DNA of 18,750 bases. It comes from CAZKUN01 sp964555935 (GTDB lineage Bacteria; Armatimonadota; Zipacnadia; Zipacnadales; VGFC01). A program made the position numbers and the translations under genes. The notes beneath the pieces are model-generated. The model had not been told where the DNA came from and made no database searches. It was given only the letters and a program-made list of their open reading frames with translations. The first letter of the stretch is position 1. Every line of letters begins with the position of its first letter. Shown one piece after another: positions 8,801-15,913 of this stretch. Where the stretch lies: contig CAZKUN010000183.1 in NCBI GenBank assembly GCA_964555935.1, positions 1 to 18,750 on the forward strand, in the 5' to 3' direction.

Positions 8801-10115
8801 GCGCCGACCGCACGCGCCCCGGGTCCGGCACGTCGAACTCCTGTCGGAAGTAGCGCGGTTCGTTGGGCTCGTAGATCTCCTCCGGCTCCGGGAACCAGAT
8901 GTAGCTCGCCTTCCAGTACGGCTTGAGGCGAGCGATGAGGGGCTGCGGCGGACCGTACACCCGCAACTCGCCGATCACCAGAGCGGCTGGATCGCCGCGC
9001 TCGATGACGACTCGCAGGCGCTGAGTCTGGACCTCGTCGAACTGCAAGGTCACCTTACCGTCGGCGGCCTGATACTCGGCCTCCAGCGGGCGCCAGGACT
9101 GACTGCCGGTCTGCCACGCCTGCACCGCGCACGCCTCGATGCCGGCGGGCTGCTGCGGGGTCAGGACCACCTCGTTCACGCGCATGGGCAGCTCCCAGCG
9201 CGCTTCCAACCACTGGGGCATGTCGACCCCGTGGGGACGCCAGAAGCTGGCCGCGTCGCCGTCGCCCAGGTTGTCGGGGTACGAGGCCTCGTAGTCGCGG
9301 AAGGAGGAGGCGAGCATGAAGGCGCCGTTGCGGCGCAGGGCCAGATTCTCGCGTCCGGGAGCCGTCGCGGCGGCCTCGGGCTGGACCGGCGGCGGCAGAT
9401 TGGGGGCGATCTCGTCATGCATGCGCTTGATCTCCTCGGCGTCCAGCGCGGCGGACCAGAGGGTGAACTCATCTATGGCGTTCGTCTCGCTGCCGATGTG
9501 GATCCAACTGGAGTATGGCGTCCCGACCATGATCTCCCAGCGACCGGTCTCGGGCAGTGCCACGGTTGCGGCGTCCCCGACAGCGGCGCCATCAACATAG
9601 AGCCGGTAGCGATCCGCGTCCCAGGTGAAAGCCAGGTGGTGCCACTGGCCCTTCTGCCAGAACTCGATGGGGGCCTTGATCAGGCTGGCCTTCTCGCCGC
9701 CGATCGAGTTCTGGATCAGCAGCGTCAGGTCGGTCCCGTCGTGGAGCTTGTAGAGGATCACCCGCACGTACCCGCCCTCGGCGGCGGCGTAGTCAAAGCT
9801 GGTGAAGAAGACGAAGTGGTCACTGGCGCCGGGCGTCCAGTCCAGGGGTTTGACCCACAGGCTGCAGGTCCCCTCGGGCGGCAGGAAGCCCTCATCCAGA
9901 TAATACGTGGCCGTGTTGCGCCCGCCCAGTTGGCGGGCCTGCCCGCGGACGCCGTCCAGGAACGGCCCGGTCATGGAGCAGGCCGGAGTCAGCGGCTCCC
10001 CCAGCGCCCAGGTCGCCTGCATCGCCCCATCCAACGGCGCGTGGAGCAGCGGCGCGGGGGCGGCACAGAGCCTGCCTGCCGCGATCACGGTCAACGCCCA
10101 TAGCGGCCATCGCAT
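5820..10115 (-). CDS. Giant secreted LamG/discoidin/rhamnosidase-N/GH42-like multidomain protein
   Basis: A 1431-residue exported protein. I start it at ATG 10115 (MRWPLWALTVIAAGRLCAAPAP, a good signal peptide); the in-frame extension to 10352 reads through the palindromic intergenic element and lacks coding character. The SD is only fair: AGGAA about 14 nt upstream. Domains: LamG/concanavalin-like sandwich, about 24-240 (WHHLAFTWDADRYRLYVDG at 158-176); discoidin-like, about 255-388 (NLALRRNGAFMLASS... IGELRVYG); a jelly roll like bacterial rhamnosidase N-terminal domains, about 400-505 (ASYIWFPEP, YRAWLNG); a linker sandwich, 570-700; a GH42-like TIM barrel, about 705-1125 (FRDWLRGKYGDSVERLREAW at 892-911, NEVDHRT at 1052-1058); and a GATase-like trimerisation domain, about 1135-1290 (YVLLNPFLLTADQRRLMDDL). 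E1053 is the candidate nucleophile. Where an acid/base Glu is expected, after IIGYLPM, I read SCGAPDST with no Glu. Possibly a glycosidase with altered catalysis, or a binding protein. Transcribed alone. Confidence 0.82.
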   Translation of the reverse strand: MRWPLWALTVIAAGRLCAAPAPLLHAPLDGAMQATWALGEPLTPACSMTGPFLDGVRGQARQLGGRNTATYYLDEGFLPPEGTCSLWVKPLDWTPGASDHFVFFTSFDYAAAEGGYVRVILYKLHDGTDLTLLIQNSIGGEKASLIKAPIEFWQKGQWHHLAFTWDADRYRLYVDGAAVGDAATVALPETGRWEIMVGTPYSSWIHIGSETNAIDEFTLWSAALDAEEIKRMHDEIAPNLPPPVQPEAAATAPGRENLALRRNGAFMLASSFRDYEASYPDNLGDGDAASFWRPHGVDMPQWLEARWELPMRVNEVVLTPQQPAGIEACAVQAWQTGSQSWRPLEAEYQAADGKVTLQFDEVQTQRLRVVIERGDPAALVIGELRVYGPPQPLIARLKPYWKASYIWFPEPEEIYEPNEPRYFRQEFDVPDPGRVRSALLQLRSNDHYRAWLNGTEVATGSKVITPIEVASRLVDGRNVLAVETELHSNPGRWGWGELIYELALNYDDHSEAISSGPETLTADREQEAWLAADFTVTDWQPAAVFVSPPDGVWGEIPYYATPAGEKATLTDFRVLTPAPKPGEPLELEFALQPGGKLHDDYCFVLELGDESVMPDWNNLEIVSVPLVPASPTSEWPAGEAQRLRAEFDLPRFAPDGAVPVRVKAYGMNLGAPLEIVDGAGQPVEQLGEVEVSRPGMQVAAPELPRLDFSRGAGAMRRGDELTPPAFWALRANSYDRYQLYSETGMHVYHIQTHPLKLDDSPETLQQVQQFAEERIATVVRVDPQAQFIVMIELRPGSAWLEANPDERLVTAQGTPGPVSYCSAAYHASVERFLDGLIGYLRERPYWDRIIGYLPMSCGAPDSTLGGTEPNLFQKDRTKITVGDFNPQATEAFRDWLRGKYGDSVERLREAWHDPEITFETATPVIGELVREGAEGGIFRDPADSGLALDYFDFLSGVIGRFYSFVMQTVKQVAGPQALVGTYYGYNVAHLRGYNNPGSMFNGNNFDLYERLQDPNWDFFAGPMPYESRAAGEPFKSYHATASVLLHDKLIINEVDHRTFMAAPTSYGRLHSIRETEAVLKRDVGGSIVDGSGHWFADWSGAQGRDGVGFFTDPTILETVRATTAAAARALEQPKTGGAEIALIVHGGTMAAMDVYRSAPLYHNLVARTVWQEMSRLGAPYDTYLLEDLADSRVQDGYKLYVLLNPFLLTADQRRLMDDLKRDGKTILFLYAPGYADRHGGLSDANITALTGFDVTHGPATEIMRYQITSTDHPITRDLAMGQEHALHPFSYEVSRELHPPAFGPVFTIEDAGEAALASYPDGGTALAARDMGEWKSVYCTVPYLPAEMLRGVCRYAGVHLYCDEDVILKADNRCLVVHNGYGQTRDLTLALPGRRDVVDLCTGQPVASGVESVSLTLAEAETRILGLTPTR

Positions 10116-10426
10116 GCGGGGTCTCGCTTTCCTGATTATCGTGTCGTGCCTTCGCCAGCGCCCACGCAGCGCCCTTGTTCCCAACGCCACGCGGAGCCTG
10201 TTCAGATAATTAGTGTCAGACACTAGTTTCTGTAGACCGTTATTCCGCGTTGCGTGGCCTTGTATGGGTGGTAAACTAGTGTCTGACACTAATTCACTTG
10301 CGGTTGAATTGCGCGACGCCGGTATCTTCGCGTCAACGAGGACTACGGACACGCACCCCGGAACTCAAGGCCAGCAGATCGGACGGAGTCTTCGCGACCC
10401 AGAAGCACACAGGGAGGCAATGGAAA
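10116..10426. other. Divergent intergenic region with palindrome pair
   Basis: This 311-bp gap separates the start of the leftward giant GH-like gene from the rightward secreted-protein gene, so promoters for both must lie here. Its centre (10208-10294) is the inverted repeat described separately. It is also the least GC-rich stretch around it. On the minus strand a GATAAT hexamer 19 nt before ATG 10115 resembles a -10 box, but no matching -35 is clear. On the plus strand TTGCGG (10298-10303) and TATCTT (10323-10328) are 19 bp apart, a weak promoter-like pair just right of the repeat. No convincing ORF or RNA gene is seen here. Confidence 0.55.
10208..10294. repeat. Perfect 22-bp inverted repeat whose arms are themselves palindromes (REPIN-like or twin operator)
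   Basis: Left arm 10208-10229 reads AATTAGTGTCAGACACTAGTTT (the core is quoted here as TAGTGTCAGACACTA). The right arm, 10273-10294, is its exact reverse complement, 22 of 22, across a 43-bp spacer. Each arm contains a 15-bp palindrome of the form TAGTGTC-N-GACACTA (10211-10225 and 10277-10291), with centres 66 bp apart. Two readings fit. One is a REPIN/MITE-like mobile element, meaning two REP-type palindromes in opposite orientation around a short spacer. The other is a pair of operators for a dimeric repressor controlling the two divergent genes. I saw no third copy of the core in this window. The repeat is certain; its nature is inference. Confidence 0.85.
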
Positions 10427-11596
10427 ATGCGATGCTTGATGACAGCGTGGGTTGCGCTTGGCGTTCTGACCTCGGCCTGCGCCCAAGCACCCACGCCACG
10501 AGTTTCCGTCACCGATCATGGCGCGAAGACCAGTATCGCCGGCCCCGGCGCGCCGACCCACACGGTGGGGCTGCCACGCGTGATGCACCTGATCGACATG
10601 GACACGGGCGTCAAAACCTACGGGCTGCAATACGTCGCGAGTCACGATGACGAGCAACCAGGCGTGGCCATCCTCGGCGAGGGCTACATCGGAATGCCCA
10701 AGCCGGCGAGCAGCAACTGGTACCACGGCGGCTTTTTCGACCTGCAGATCAACGGCGAGAGCATCGGCACCACCCCCATCCATTCGGTGGTCGGTCGCGA
10801 GGTCGACGGTCGCGGGCAAGTGGACTTCGTCTTCGACACGACCCTCTCCCTGGCGCGCGTCCGTTTCGTCGCCCTGGCCGGCAGCGAGGCCCTGTACTGC
10901 CAGGTGCTGCTTGAGCCGAAGACCGAAATCGAGAACCTGCGCGTGCTGCTGCGCTGCTACCCGTCGGCATTCGTCAGCAACGCCGAGCGGCACGTGCTGA
11001 CGCCGGTGCGCGACCTGGCGCAGGGCGAACGAGTGGAACTGGACGTCGCCGAGGAATCGTGGTTGCTGTACTACGATCGCATCTTCGACGAGGGGCACGT
11101 CTCCCCAACACGCACTGGCGTCGGCCCGTGTTCGGTGCTATGGCCGGGGCCCCAAGTGGACAAGGTAGGATTCACGGTGGCCCCGTATGGCATCGAAACG
11201 GTCATGGACATCAAGCCGCAAGTCCGCGACCTTCGCTTTGTCTTCTTCGACTATGCGGGCACGAAGAACGAGGCTGCGGTGGCAGACCTAGGTCAACGCG
11301 CGGATGGGCTGCTGCAGGAACTGACTACCTTTCCCTTCACCGATGGGGGGATCGCCAACTGGCCGCTGGCGCGGAAACAGCAGGAAGTCGCCCAGATTCT
11401 CGAGACGATGCCCGACGAGCAGGGAGACGCAACTCAGTACCAGGAATGGGCGGCAGAGCTGACGGAACACGTCAAGCTCATTCAGTCCGGCGATCCGGGC
11501 GGGGTCATGGCTGAAGCGGCGGCGGCGAGCATCATCAAGCAGTGGGAACAGGGCATTCCCGAACTGAAGTTGAAGGCGCTGTTGAACCGCATATAG
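10427..11596 (+). CDS. Secreted protein of unknown family
   Basis: A 389-residue protein that I do not recognise. The start is ATG 10427, with AGGGAGG (10411-10417) 9 nt upstream; in-frame codons back to 10298 lie in the intergenic region. MRCLMTAWVALGVLTSACAQAP is a signal peptide with an AxA-like site (ACA, 17-19). The Cys is not in a good lipobox because position -3 is Thr, so export by signal peptidase I is favoured over lipidation. About 25-280 looks all-beta, with alternating strands (YHGGFFDLQING 99-110, RVRFVALAGSEALYCQVLLEP, DLRFVFFDYAG), rather like an aldose-epimerase or carbohydrate-binding sandwich, but no diagnostic motif is seen. About 281-389 is helical and charged. It is divergent from the giant GH-like gene and its stop lies only 6 bp from the convergent TIM-barrel/CBM9 gene. 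A role in binding or modifying glycan outside the cell is inferred from signal peptide and neighbours only. Confidence 0.72.
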   Translation: MRCLMTAWVALGVLTSACAQAPTPRVSVTDHGAKTSIAGPGAPTHTVGLPRVMHLIDMDTGVKTYGLQYVASHDDEQPGVAILGEGYIGMPKPASSNWYHGGFFDLQINGESIGTTPIHSVVGREVDGRGQVDFVFDTTLSLARVRFVALAGSEALYCQVLLEPKTEIENLRVLLRCYPSAFVSNAERHVLTPVRDLAQGERVELDVAEESWLLYYDRIFDEGHVSPTRTGVGPCSVLWPGPQVDKVGFTVAPYGIETVMDIKPQVRDLRFVFFDYAGTKNEAAVADLGQRADGLLQELTTFPFTDGGIANWPLARKQQEVAQILETMPDEQGDATQYQEWAAELTEHVKLIQSGDPGGVMAEAAAASIIKQWEQGIPELKLKALLNRI

Positions 11597-11602
11597 CCGG
11601 CT

Positions 11603-13792
11603 CTAGTCCGACAGCCTCAGCGGCCTCAGCAACTCGTAGCCGGGCTTCGTGTCCGCCAACCACGCCAGCGAGCGCAGTTCCGTGTCCACTCGCCGGAAGT
11701 TGGCCTCCCACATACCGTCCCCGCTAGCCCCCAAGGCGTCAAGCGGCAGCGCGAATTCAACAGTCCATCGGCCGTTTGCGAGCGTGCTCCGCGCCTCGGC
11801 ACCGAAACTCCACGCCAGGTCAGGACCTGCTTGGATGAGCGCCTCGTCTCGCAGAGCGCCCTTCGCGTTTAACAGCAGTCGGACGGTCTGACCATGCCCC
11901 TTCGACCTGATGAGAATCTCCAGCAGATCCTCGCCCGGCATTGGCGAATCGGACTGGGTCGTCGTGGCCTTCACTTGCTCGAGGTCGGGCGCCGCACACT
12001 CAAACAGCACGAACAGGTTGCGCCGATCATGCAGGAGCTTGGCCGTGCAGGGCTTTAGAGGCGGCTCGCCTAGCCCGTCAGTCATCGGCAGCTCAAGGGC
12101 CTCGTCCCAGGCAGCCTCCGGCACGCCATCAACCACCACTGGCGCACCCGAGCGCGGGACCTCCGCTACCGGCAAGTTGCGCGTCTCGAACTGCATCGGC
12201 ATGAGATACATGCCCTCGATCTCGAGGCGGGTCGCCACCGCGGGTCGGCGCATCAAGAGACCCAGCCGCCTGACCTGGCTGACTGGTGTTGAGTCGCGCG
12301 CCTCGGCGAGGTCCACGACGACATCCAGCGTGGGCCCGGCCGGGAGAGGGAAGTACCGCGCCCACATCCCGTCTGGCCCGTGGATGGTGATGCCGATGTC
12401 CGAGTCGGTGTCGAGTTGGTTCGCGACGCGGACGACAAGGGCTGCGAAGGGCGACCAATCCGCGATCTCAAACGCGCCATCGCTCCGGTCGAAGGCGAGG
12501 CCCGGCCATTCGTTGCCGCCCTCACTGTACTTCTCGAAGTCCAGGCGCAACCACGGGTCCAATGCGCCCTGCGGTGGACCAAGGCTAGCCGCCAGTCCTG
12601 GCGACGATTGCGGGAGTTGCATGTCAGGGCCAAAGGTCAGCAATGGCACCAGGTGGTCCGCCACGACCTGCACCTCCGGGCGGGGCTCTGCCTCGGGAGG
12701 GGTCCGGTCCACCGTCAAGCGGCCCTCGCGGAGGTCGTTAGCGATGCGGCCGACCTCTTCCCGCAGGCCCCGCAGGTTCCACAGCGAGTTGTTGCCCTCG
12801 ACCATCCGCCACGAGTAGGCCATCACCCCGCTGGCGCCCCAGCGCAGGAAGTCGTCGATCTGCTGTCGGATCTGGAGCGGCGTGGGCTTGGGCTCCCACC
12901 TGGGGCCGTGGAAGGCCTGATAGATTCCGATGAGGGCTACGCCAGGATCACGTTCTCGGATCGTTGGGATCATCTCGCGAAGCAGGCTATCTGGCTCGCG
13001 GACGTGATACGTGCCTCGGCGGGACGGGTAGAGGTACAGGCCCGCTGCGTCGCAGACCCTCTCGCCGAAGTTCGTCAGGCTGTCGATGCTGCCGAAGCCC
13101 GCGACGACAACGTGATTCAGCGCGCGCCCCGCGTCATCCACATCGTACTTGCGGATCAGTCGGTAGAGATTCCTGAGGGCGGGGAGATGGTTGCCCTTCT
13201 TGTCGTCGAGCACCCAGAAGCCCCAGAGGTTGGGTGAGTCCTTGTATCGGTCCATGTCATCACGCAGCGTGCCCTCCTCCAGAAGGTGCGTTCCGGCCCC
13301 ATGGGCTGCGGCCGTGGTTCCTTGGGCTCCGCGCTCGGCCCCCCGCACTCCCGTGTCATCCCGCTCCGAGTAAGCCACGGCCTCGTCGTCGATCCAGAGG
13401 GTGCCCGAGTCGGGCAGGCCCTTGGCGCCGACGATTTGCAGCTCTGTATCGGCCGGGCCCGCATCGCTTGCCAGTCGCGACCCGTGGGCATAGCGCAGGA
13501 AGTTGGCCATGACCTTCGTATCGCCCTCGAGCGCGATCCCGCCTAGTTCGGTCTCCGGGTCAAGCAGTTGGGCGCTCGCACGCTTGTCGTAGCAATAGAC
13601 GAGGTTGATGCCCGTCGCCTGGGCCTGGCGCAGGTCCTCCGGCAACCACGTCACGGCGAAGCTCCCGCACGCCGGTTTACCATTGACGGCGACACGCGGG
13701 GCTGCGCGCGCGGTCGGGGCTAGGCAGAGCGCGAGGGCAATGCCTATCGGCAGGAGCACTCGCGCGGCGTGGATTTCGTGTTCGATCTGCAT
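11603..13792 (-). CDS. Secreted TIM-barrel GH-like protein with phage-tail-like insert and C-terminal CBM9
   Basis: A 729-residue exported protein and last gene of the leftward operon. The start is ATG 13792, with AGGAGAGG 12 nt upstream and a clear signal peptide (RVLLPIGIALALCLAPTARAA, 11-31); the in-frame extension to 13987 overlaps the preceding gene and is rejected. About 33-360 looks like a glycosidase-type TIM barrel: FAVTWLPEDL (45-54), NLWGFWVLDDK (188-198), GLYLYPS (251-257), LIGIYQAFHG and SGVMAYSW (321-328). It resembles a GH barrel without a recognised family; D196 and D197 are candidate acids. Residues about 104-172 form an insert described separately. About 380-540 is a beta-sandwich, and about 545-729 a CBM9/DOMON-like domain (PVVVDGVPEAAWDEA at 551-565, EDLLEILIRS, WTVEFALPLDAL), like the N-terminal domain of the 1233-4235 protein. 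Likely an extracellular glycan hydrolase or binder. The gap to the upstream gene is 34 bp. Confidence 0.8.
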   Translation of the reverse strand: MQIEHEIHAARVLLPIGIALALCLAPTARAAPRVAVNGKPACGSFAVTWLPEDLRQAQATGINLVYCYDKRASAQLLDPETELGGIALEGDTKVMANFLRYAHGSRLASDAGPADTELQIVGAKGLPDSGTLWIDDEAVAYSERDDTGVRGAERGAQGTTAAAHGAGTHLLEEGTLRDDMDRYKDSPNLWGFWVLDDKKGNHLPALRNLYRLIRKYDVDDAGRALNHVVVAGFGSIDSLTNFGERVCDAAGLYLYPSRRGTYHVREPDSLLREMIPTIRERDPGVALIGIYQAFHGPRWEPKPTPLQIRQQIDDFLRWGASGVMAYSWRMVEGNNSLWNLRGLREEVGRIANDLREGRLTVDRTPPEAEPRPEVQVVADHLVPLLTFGPDMQLPQSSPGLAASLGPPQGALDPWLRLDFEKYSEGGNEWPGLAFDRSDGAFEIADWSPFAALVVRVANQLDTDSDIGITIHGPDGMWARYFPLPAGPTLDVVVDLAEARDSTPVSQVRRLGLLMRRPAVATRLEIEGMYLMPMQFETRNLPVAEVPRSGAPVVVDGVPEAAWDEALELPMTDGLGEPPLKPCTAKLLHDRRNLFVLFECAAPDLEQVKATTTQSDSPMPGEDLLEILIRSKGHGQTVRLLLNAKGALRDEALIQAGPDLAWSFGAEARSTLANGRWTVEFALPLDALGASGDGMWEANFRRVDTELRSLAWLADTKPGYELLRPLRLSD
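13277..13483 (-). other. Phage-tail-like module inserted in the TIM-barrel protein
   Basis: Residues about 104-172 of the protein starting at 13792. The stretch runs LPDSGTLWIDDEAVAYSERD, then GVRGAERGAQGTTAAAHGAG. From family knowledge this L-P-x-x-G-x-x-x-I-D-x-E-x-x-x-Y followed by RGAxGTxAAAHxxG pattern is a small beta module found in phage tail and tail-fibre proteins and some secreted bacterial proteins. Here it interrupts a barrel between its early strands. The boundaries are approximate. Confidence 0.6.
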
Positions 13793-13826
13793 GGCAACGC
13801 TAGACCTCTCCTGTCGGATGCGCGCG

Positions 13827-14981
13827 TCAGACGCGAGCGTCGGCGTAGCCTCGCCTCCGGGCGTCATCCAATGCCCGCTCAGGATCCTCGACGACATCGC
13901 GGAGCAGGTCCGAATAGTAGCGGTAGTTCGCCAGCGGGACATCGGGTGGGACGAGGTGATCGACCTGCGGGAAATACCCTCCCTCAATGCAGAGCCACGG
14001 GACCTTCGACAGGATCTCCCGATCGATCTGCTCCCGGTTGCCTGACAGCGCGCGCTTGTCGATCCCGCCCTGGATGATGAGATCCCGCCCGTACTCCCTG
14101 CGCGTGGCGATCGGGTCGCAGTCAGCGGCTATCTCGAAGGGCCGCAGGCCGTTCACGCCCGCTTCCAGCCACAGCGGGATCAGGACATCGTTGTTGCCGT
14201 CACTATCGACGATGATGATGTCGATGCCATGCGCGCGGAGCGTGCTCGTGACTCGCTTGAGCGACGGGAGCATCAACTCGCGGTACGAGGCGGGCGAACA
14301 GAGCGGCCCGCCCTTGCCGGCCATGTCCTCCCAGATGAAGGCGAAGTCCAGGTCGATGTCGCGCAGTATCGGGGTGATGAGTTCGATGATGAAGTCCGCG
14401 ATGTGCTCGCACATCTCGCGCACCAGTTGCGGGTCGTCATGGATCATCAGCGACATGCGCTCGACACCCATGAAACTCCGGGGCCAGCCGTAGAACGACC
14501 CGCACCACACCCCCAGCGGGCAGTCGCGGTCCCGCACCCCGCGGACATACGCGGCCCACTCGTCACCTTCGGGCCGGCGGCCGGGGATCGATGCGTCCAG
14601 CCGAGGCTTAATGGCACGCTCCCAGTCATGGCGATCCCGCATGGGGTAGGCCAGCCACTCGGGCATCGAGCGGCGAGCGTCATCGGAGAAGAGACGGACC
14701 GTATTGCCCTCTTCATCGCGGACGACGGTGTACGTGTCGGTCTCCTCGAGCACGGTTCGCTCGAGCGGCGGATGGAGGTGCGGCCCGTATGGTCCCTGCG
14801 CGGCCAGGGGTACCAACGCCTCGCTGTCGGTTCCGAAGAGATCGACGAGGTCGGCATCGGCGGGAAGACCCTCGCCCACCCAGCGTTCCGACGTCTCCCC
14901 CCACATCCAAGGACGCAGGAGGAAGGCGCGGTCAACGGGCTCGAACCGCGCTGTGGCAAGGAAGCGCTCGCGTCCGTTCAT
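13827..14981 (-). CDS. URO-D-fold (uroporphyrinogen decarboxylase-like) protein
   Basis: A 384-residue cytosolic protein of the URO-D/MtaA superfamily. It starts MNGRERFLATARFEPVDR, the usual opening helix of non-HemE members. Barrel strands are suggested by PLGVWCGSFYGWPR (155-168), LDFAFIWEDMAGKGGPLCSP (211-230), IDIIIVDSDGNNDVLIP (253-269), GVNGLRPFEI and LIIQGGIDKRAL. At the strand where MtaA-type methyltransferases carry His-x-Cys zinc ligands, this protein has VDSDGN (258-263). I also see no HemE-type N-terminal arginine signature, so heme synthesis is unlikely. The start is ATG 14981, 7 nt after GGAG. The stop of the upstream transketolase gene overlaps it as ATGA (14978-14981), implying translational coupling. 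A methyltransferase, decarboxylase or lyase acting on a sugar derivative is possible; none is shown by the sequence. Confidence 0.85.
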   Translation of the reverse strand: MNGRERFLATARFEPVDRAFLLRPWMWGETSERWVGEGLPADADLVDLFGTDSEALVPLAAQGPYGPHLHPPLERTVLEETDTYTVVRDEEGNTVRLFSDDARRSMPEWLAYPMRDRHDWERAIKPRLDASIPGRRPEGDEWAAYVRGVRDRDCPLGVWCGSFYGWPRSFMGVERMSLMIHDDPQLVREMCEHIADFIIELITPILRDIDLDFAFIWEDMAGKGGPLCSPASYRELMLPSLKRVTSTLRAHGIDIIIVDSDGNNDVLIPLWLEAGVNGLRPFEIAADCDPIATRREYGRDLIIQGGIDKRALSGNREQIDREILSKVPWLCIEGGYFPQVDHLVPPDVPLANYRYYSDLLRDVVEDPERALDDARRRGYADARV

Positions 14982-15895
14982 CCCAGGGCTCCACGCGCGG
15001 CATCCACAACGGCCTCCGCTGTAATGCCAAAGCGCGCCTTGACGTCACCATAGTCGCCGACCATGCAGGCAAACGTATCCTGGAGGCCCAGGCGCTTGAG
15101 AGGCGTGCCGGCCCCCGCATCGGCGAGCACCTCCGCGACGGCGCCGCCGAGTCCGCCGATGACAGTGTGTTCTTCGATGGTGACGATGAGGCGCGTCTGC
15201 GCCGCCTGCAAAACGGCGTCGCGGTCGATGGGCTTCACCGTATGCATCGACAGGACACGCGCCGACACGCCTGATTGCTCGAGCATCTCCCCCGCTTTCA
15301 CCGCGTCGGCGACGGTCGGACCAGTGCCGATGATGGTCACGTCCGCTCCCTCACGCAGAACCGCGGCTTTGCCCAGCTCAAAGTCGCGGTCAGTCTCGGG
15401 CACGTCGATGGGGAGCTGCCCGCCGGCGAGCGAGATGTAGAATGGCCCGTCCGTCGCAGCGGCGACTCGCACGGCCTGCTCGGTCTCGTACGCGTCCGCC
15501 GGCATGACGACGGTCATCGTGGGGATCAGGCGCATGAGGCCAATCTCTTCCATGGCGTGGTGCGTGCAACCCCAACCACCGAGCGCGACGCCGCCGGCGG
15601 CGACTCCGATCACCTTCACGTTGCGGAATCCGTAGCCGAGGTCCGTGCGGATCTGCTCGAAGCACCGCATGGTGACGAACGGATTCATGCCTAGAGCGAA
15701 GGGGAGTTTGCCTCGGTCGGCGAGCCCGGCGGCGACGCCTATCAGGTTCTGCTCGGCGATGCCGACCTCGACCACGCGTTCCGGGAACTCGCTGTGCAGC
15801 GCCTGCAGCGACCCCGAGGTGTCGCAGCTCACTCCGCAGATGCGCGGATCCTCACGAGCCAGCTCAAGCAGGACTTTGTGAAATGGCTTTGCCAT
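14978..15895 (-). CDS. Transketolase C-terminal subunit (pyrimidine-binding and C-terminal domains)
   Basis: A 305-residue half-transketolase corresponding to the Pyr and C-terminal domains of the full enzyme. E48 in EVGIAEQN (43-50) is the conserved Glu that activates the thiamine diphosphate pyrimidine ring. Further family features are LPFALGMNPFVTMRCFEQIR (64-83), THHAMEEI (111-118), VVMPADAYE (129-137) and, in the C-terminal domain, VTIIGTGPTV and TIEEHTVIGGLG. The start is ATG 15895, with AGGAGG 7 nt upstream. It lies 18 bp after the stop of the N-terminal subunit gene, and its own stop overlaps the next start. Together the two subunits should move a two-carbon ketol unit between phosphosugars in the cytosol. 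DXP synthase is excluded by the split gene and the size. Split transketolases often have specialised donors, and the locus suggests the same here. Confidence 0.9.
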   Translation of the reverse strand: MAKPFHKVLLELAREDPRICGVSCDTSGSLQALHSEFPERVVEVGIAEQNLIGVAAGLADRGKLPFALGMNPFVTMRCFEQIRTDLGYGFRNVKVIGVAAGGVALGGWGCTHHAMEEIGLMRLIPTMTVVMPADAYETEQAVRVAAATDGPFYISLAGGQLPIDVPETDRDFELGKAAVLREGADVTIIGTGPTVADAVKAGEMLEQSGVSARVLSMHTVKPIDRDAVLQAAQTRLIVTIEEHTVIGGLGGAVAEVLADAGAGTPLKRLGLQDTFACMVGDYGDVKARFGITAEAVVDAARGALG

Positions 15896-15913
15896 GGTCA
15901 GGCCTCCTGCGCG

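Noticed and set aside
8655..10103. Long plus-strand open frame of 482 codons
   Set aside because: It lies wholly antisense to the giant secreted GH-like gene, has no signal, RBS or family motif, and is Arg/Gly/Leu-rich as expected from the complement of GC-rich codons.
10208..10294. Intrinsic transcription terminator
   Set aside because: The 43-bp spacer, lack of a T-run and location between two divergent starts do not fit a terminator.
10116..10352. N-terminal extension of the giant GH-like protein to 10352
   Set aside because: Its repeated LVSDT words are only the palindromic DNA translated in frame. The signal peptide begins at 10115.
13793..13987. Extended start of the TIM-barrel/CBM9 protein at 13987
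   Set aside because: It would overlap the end of the URO-D gene and precede an evident signal peptide; ATG 13792 has AGGAGAGG upstream.
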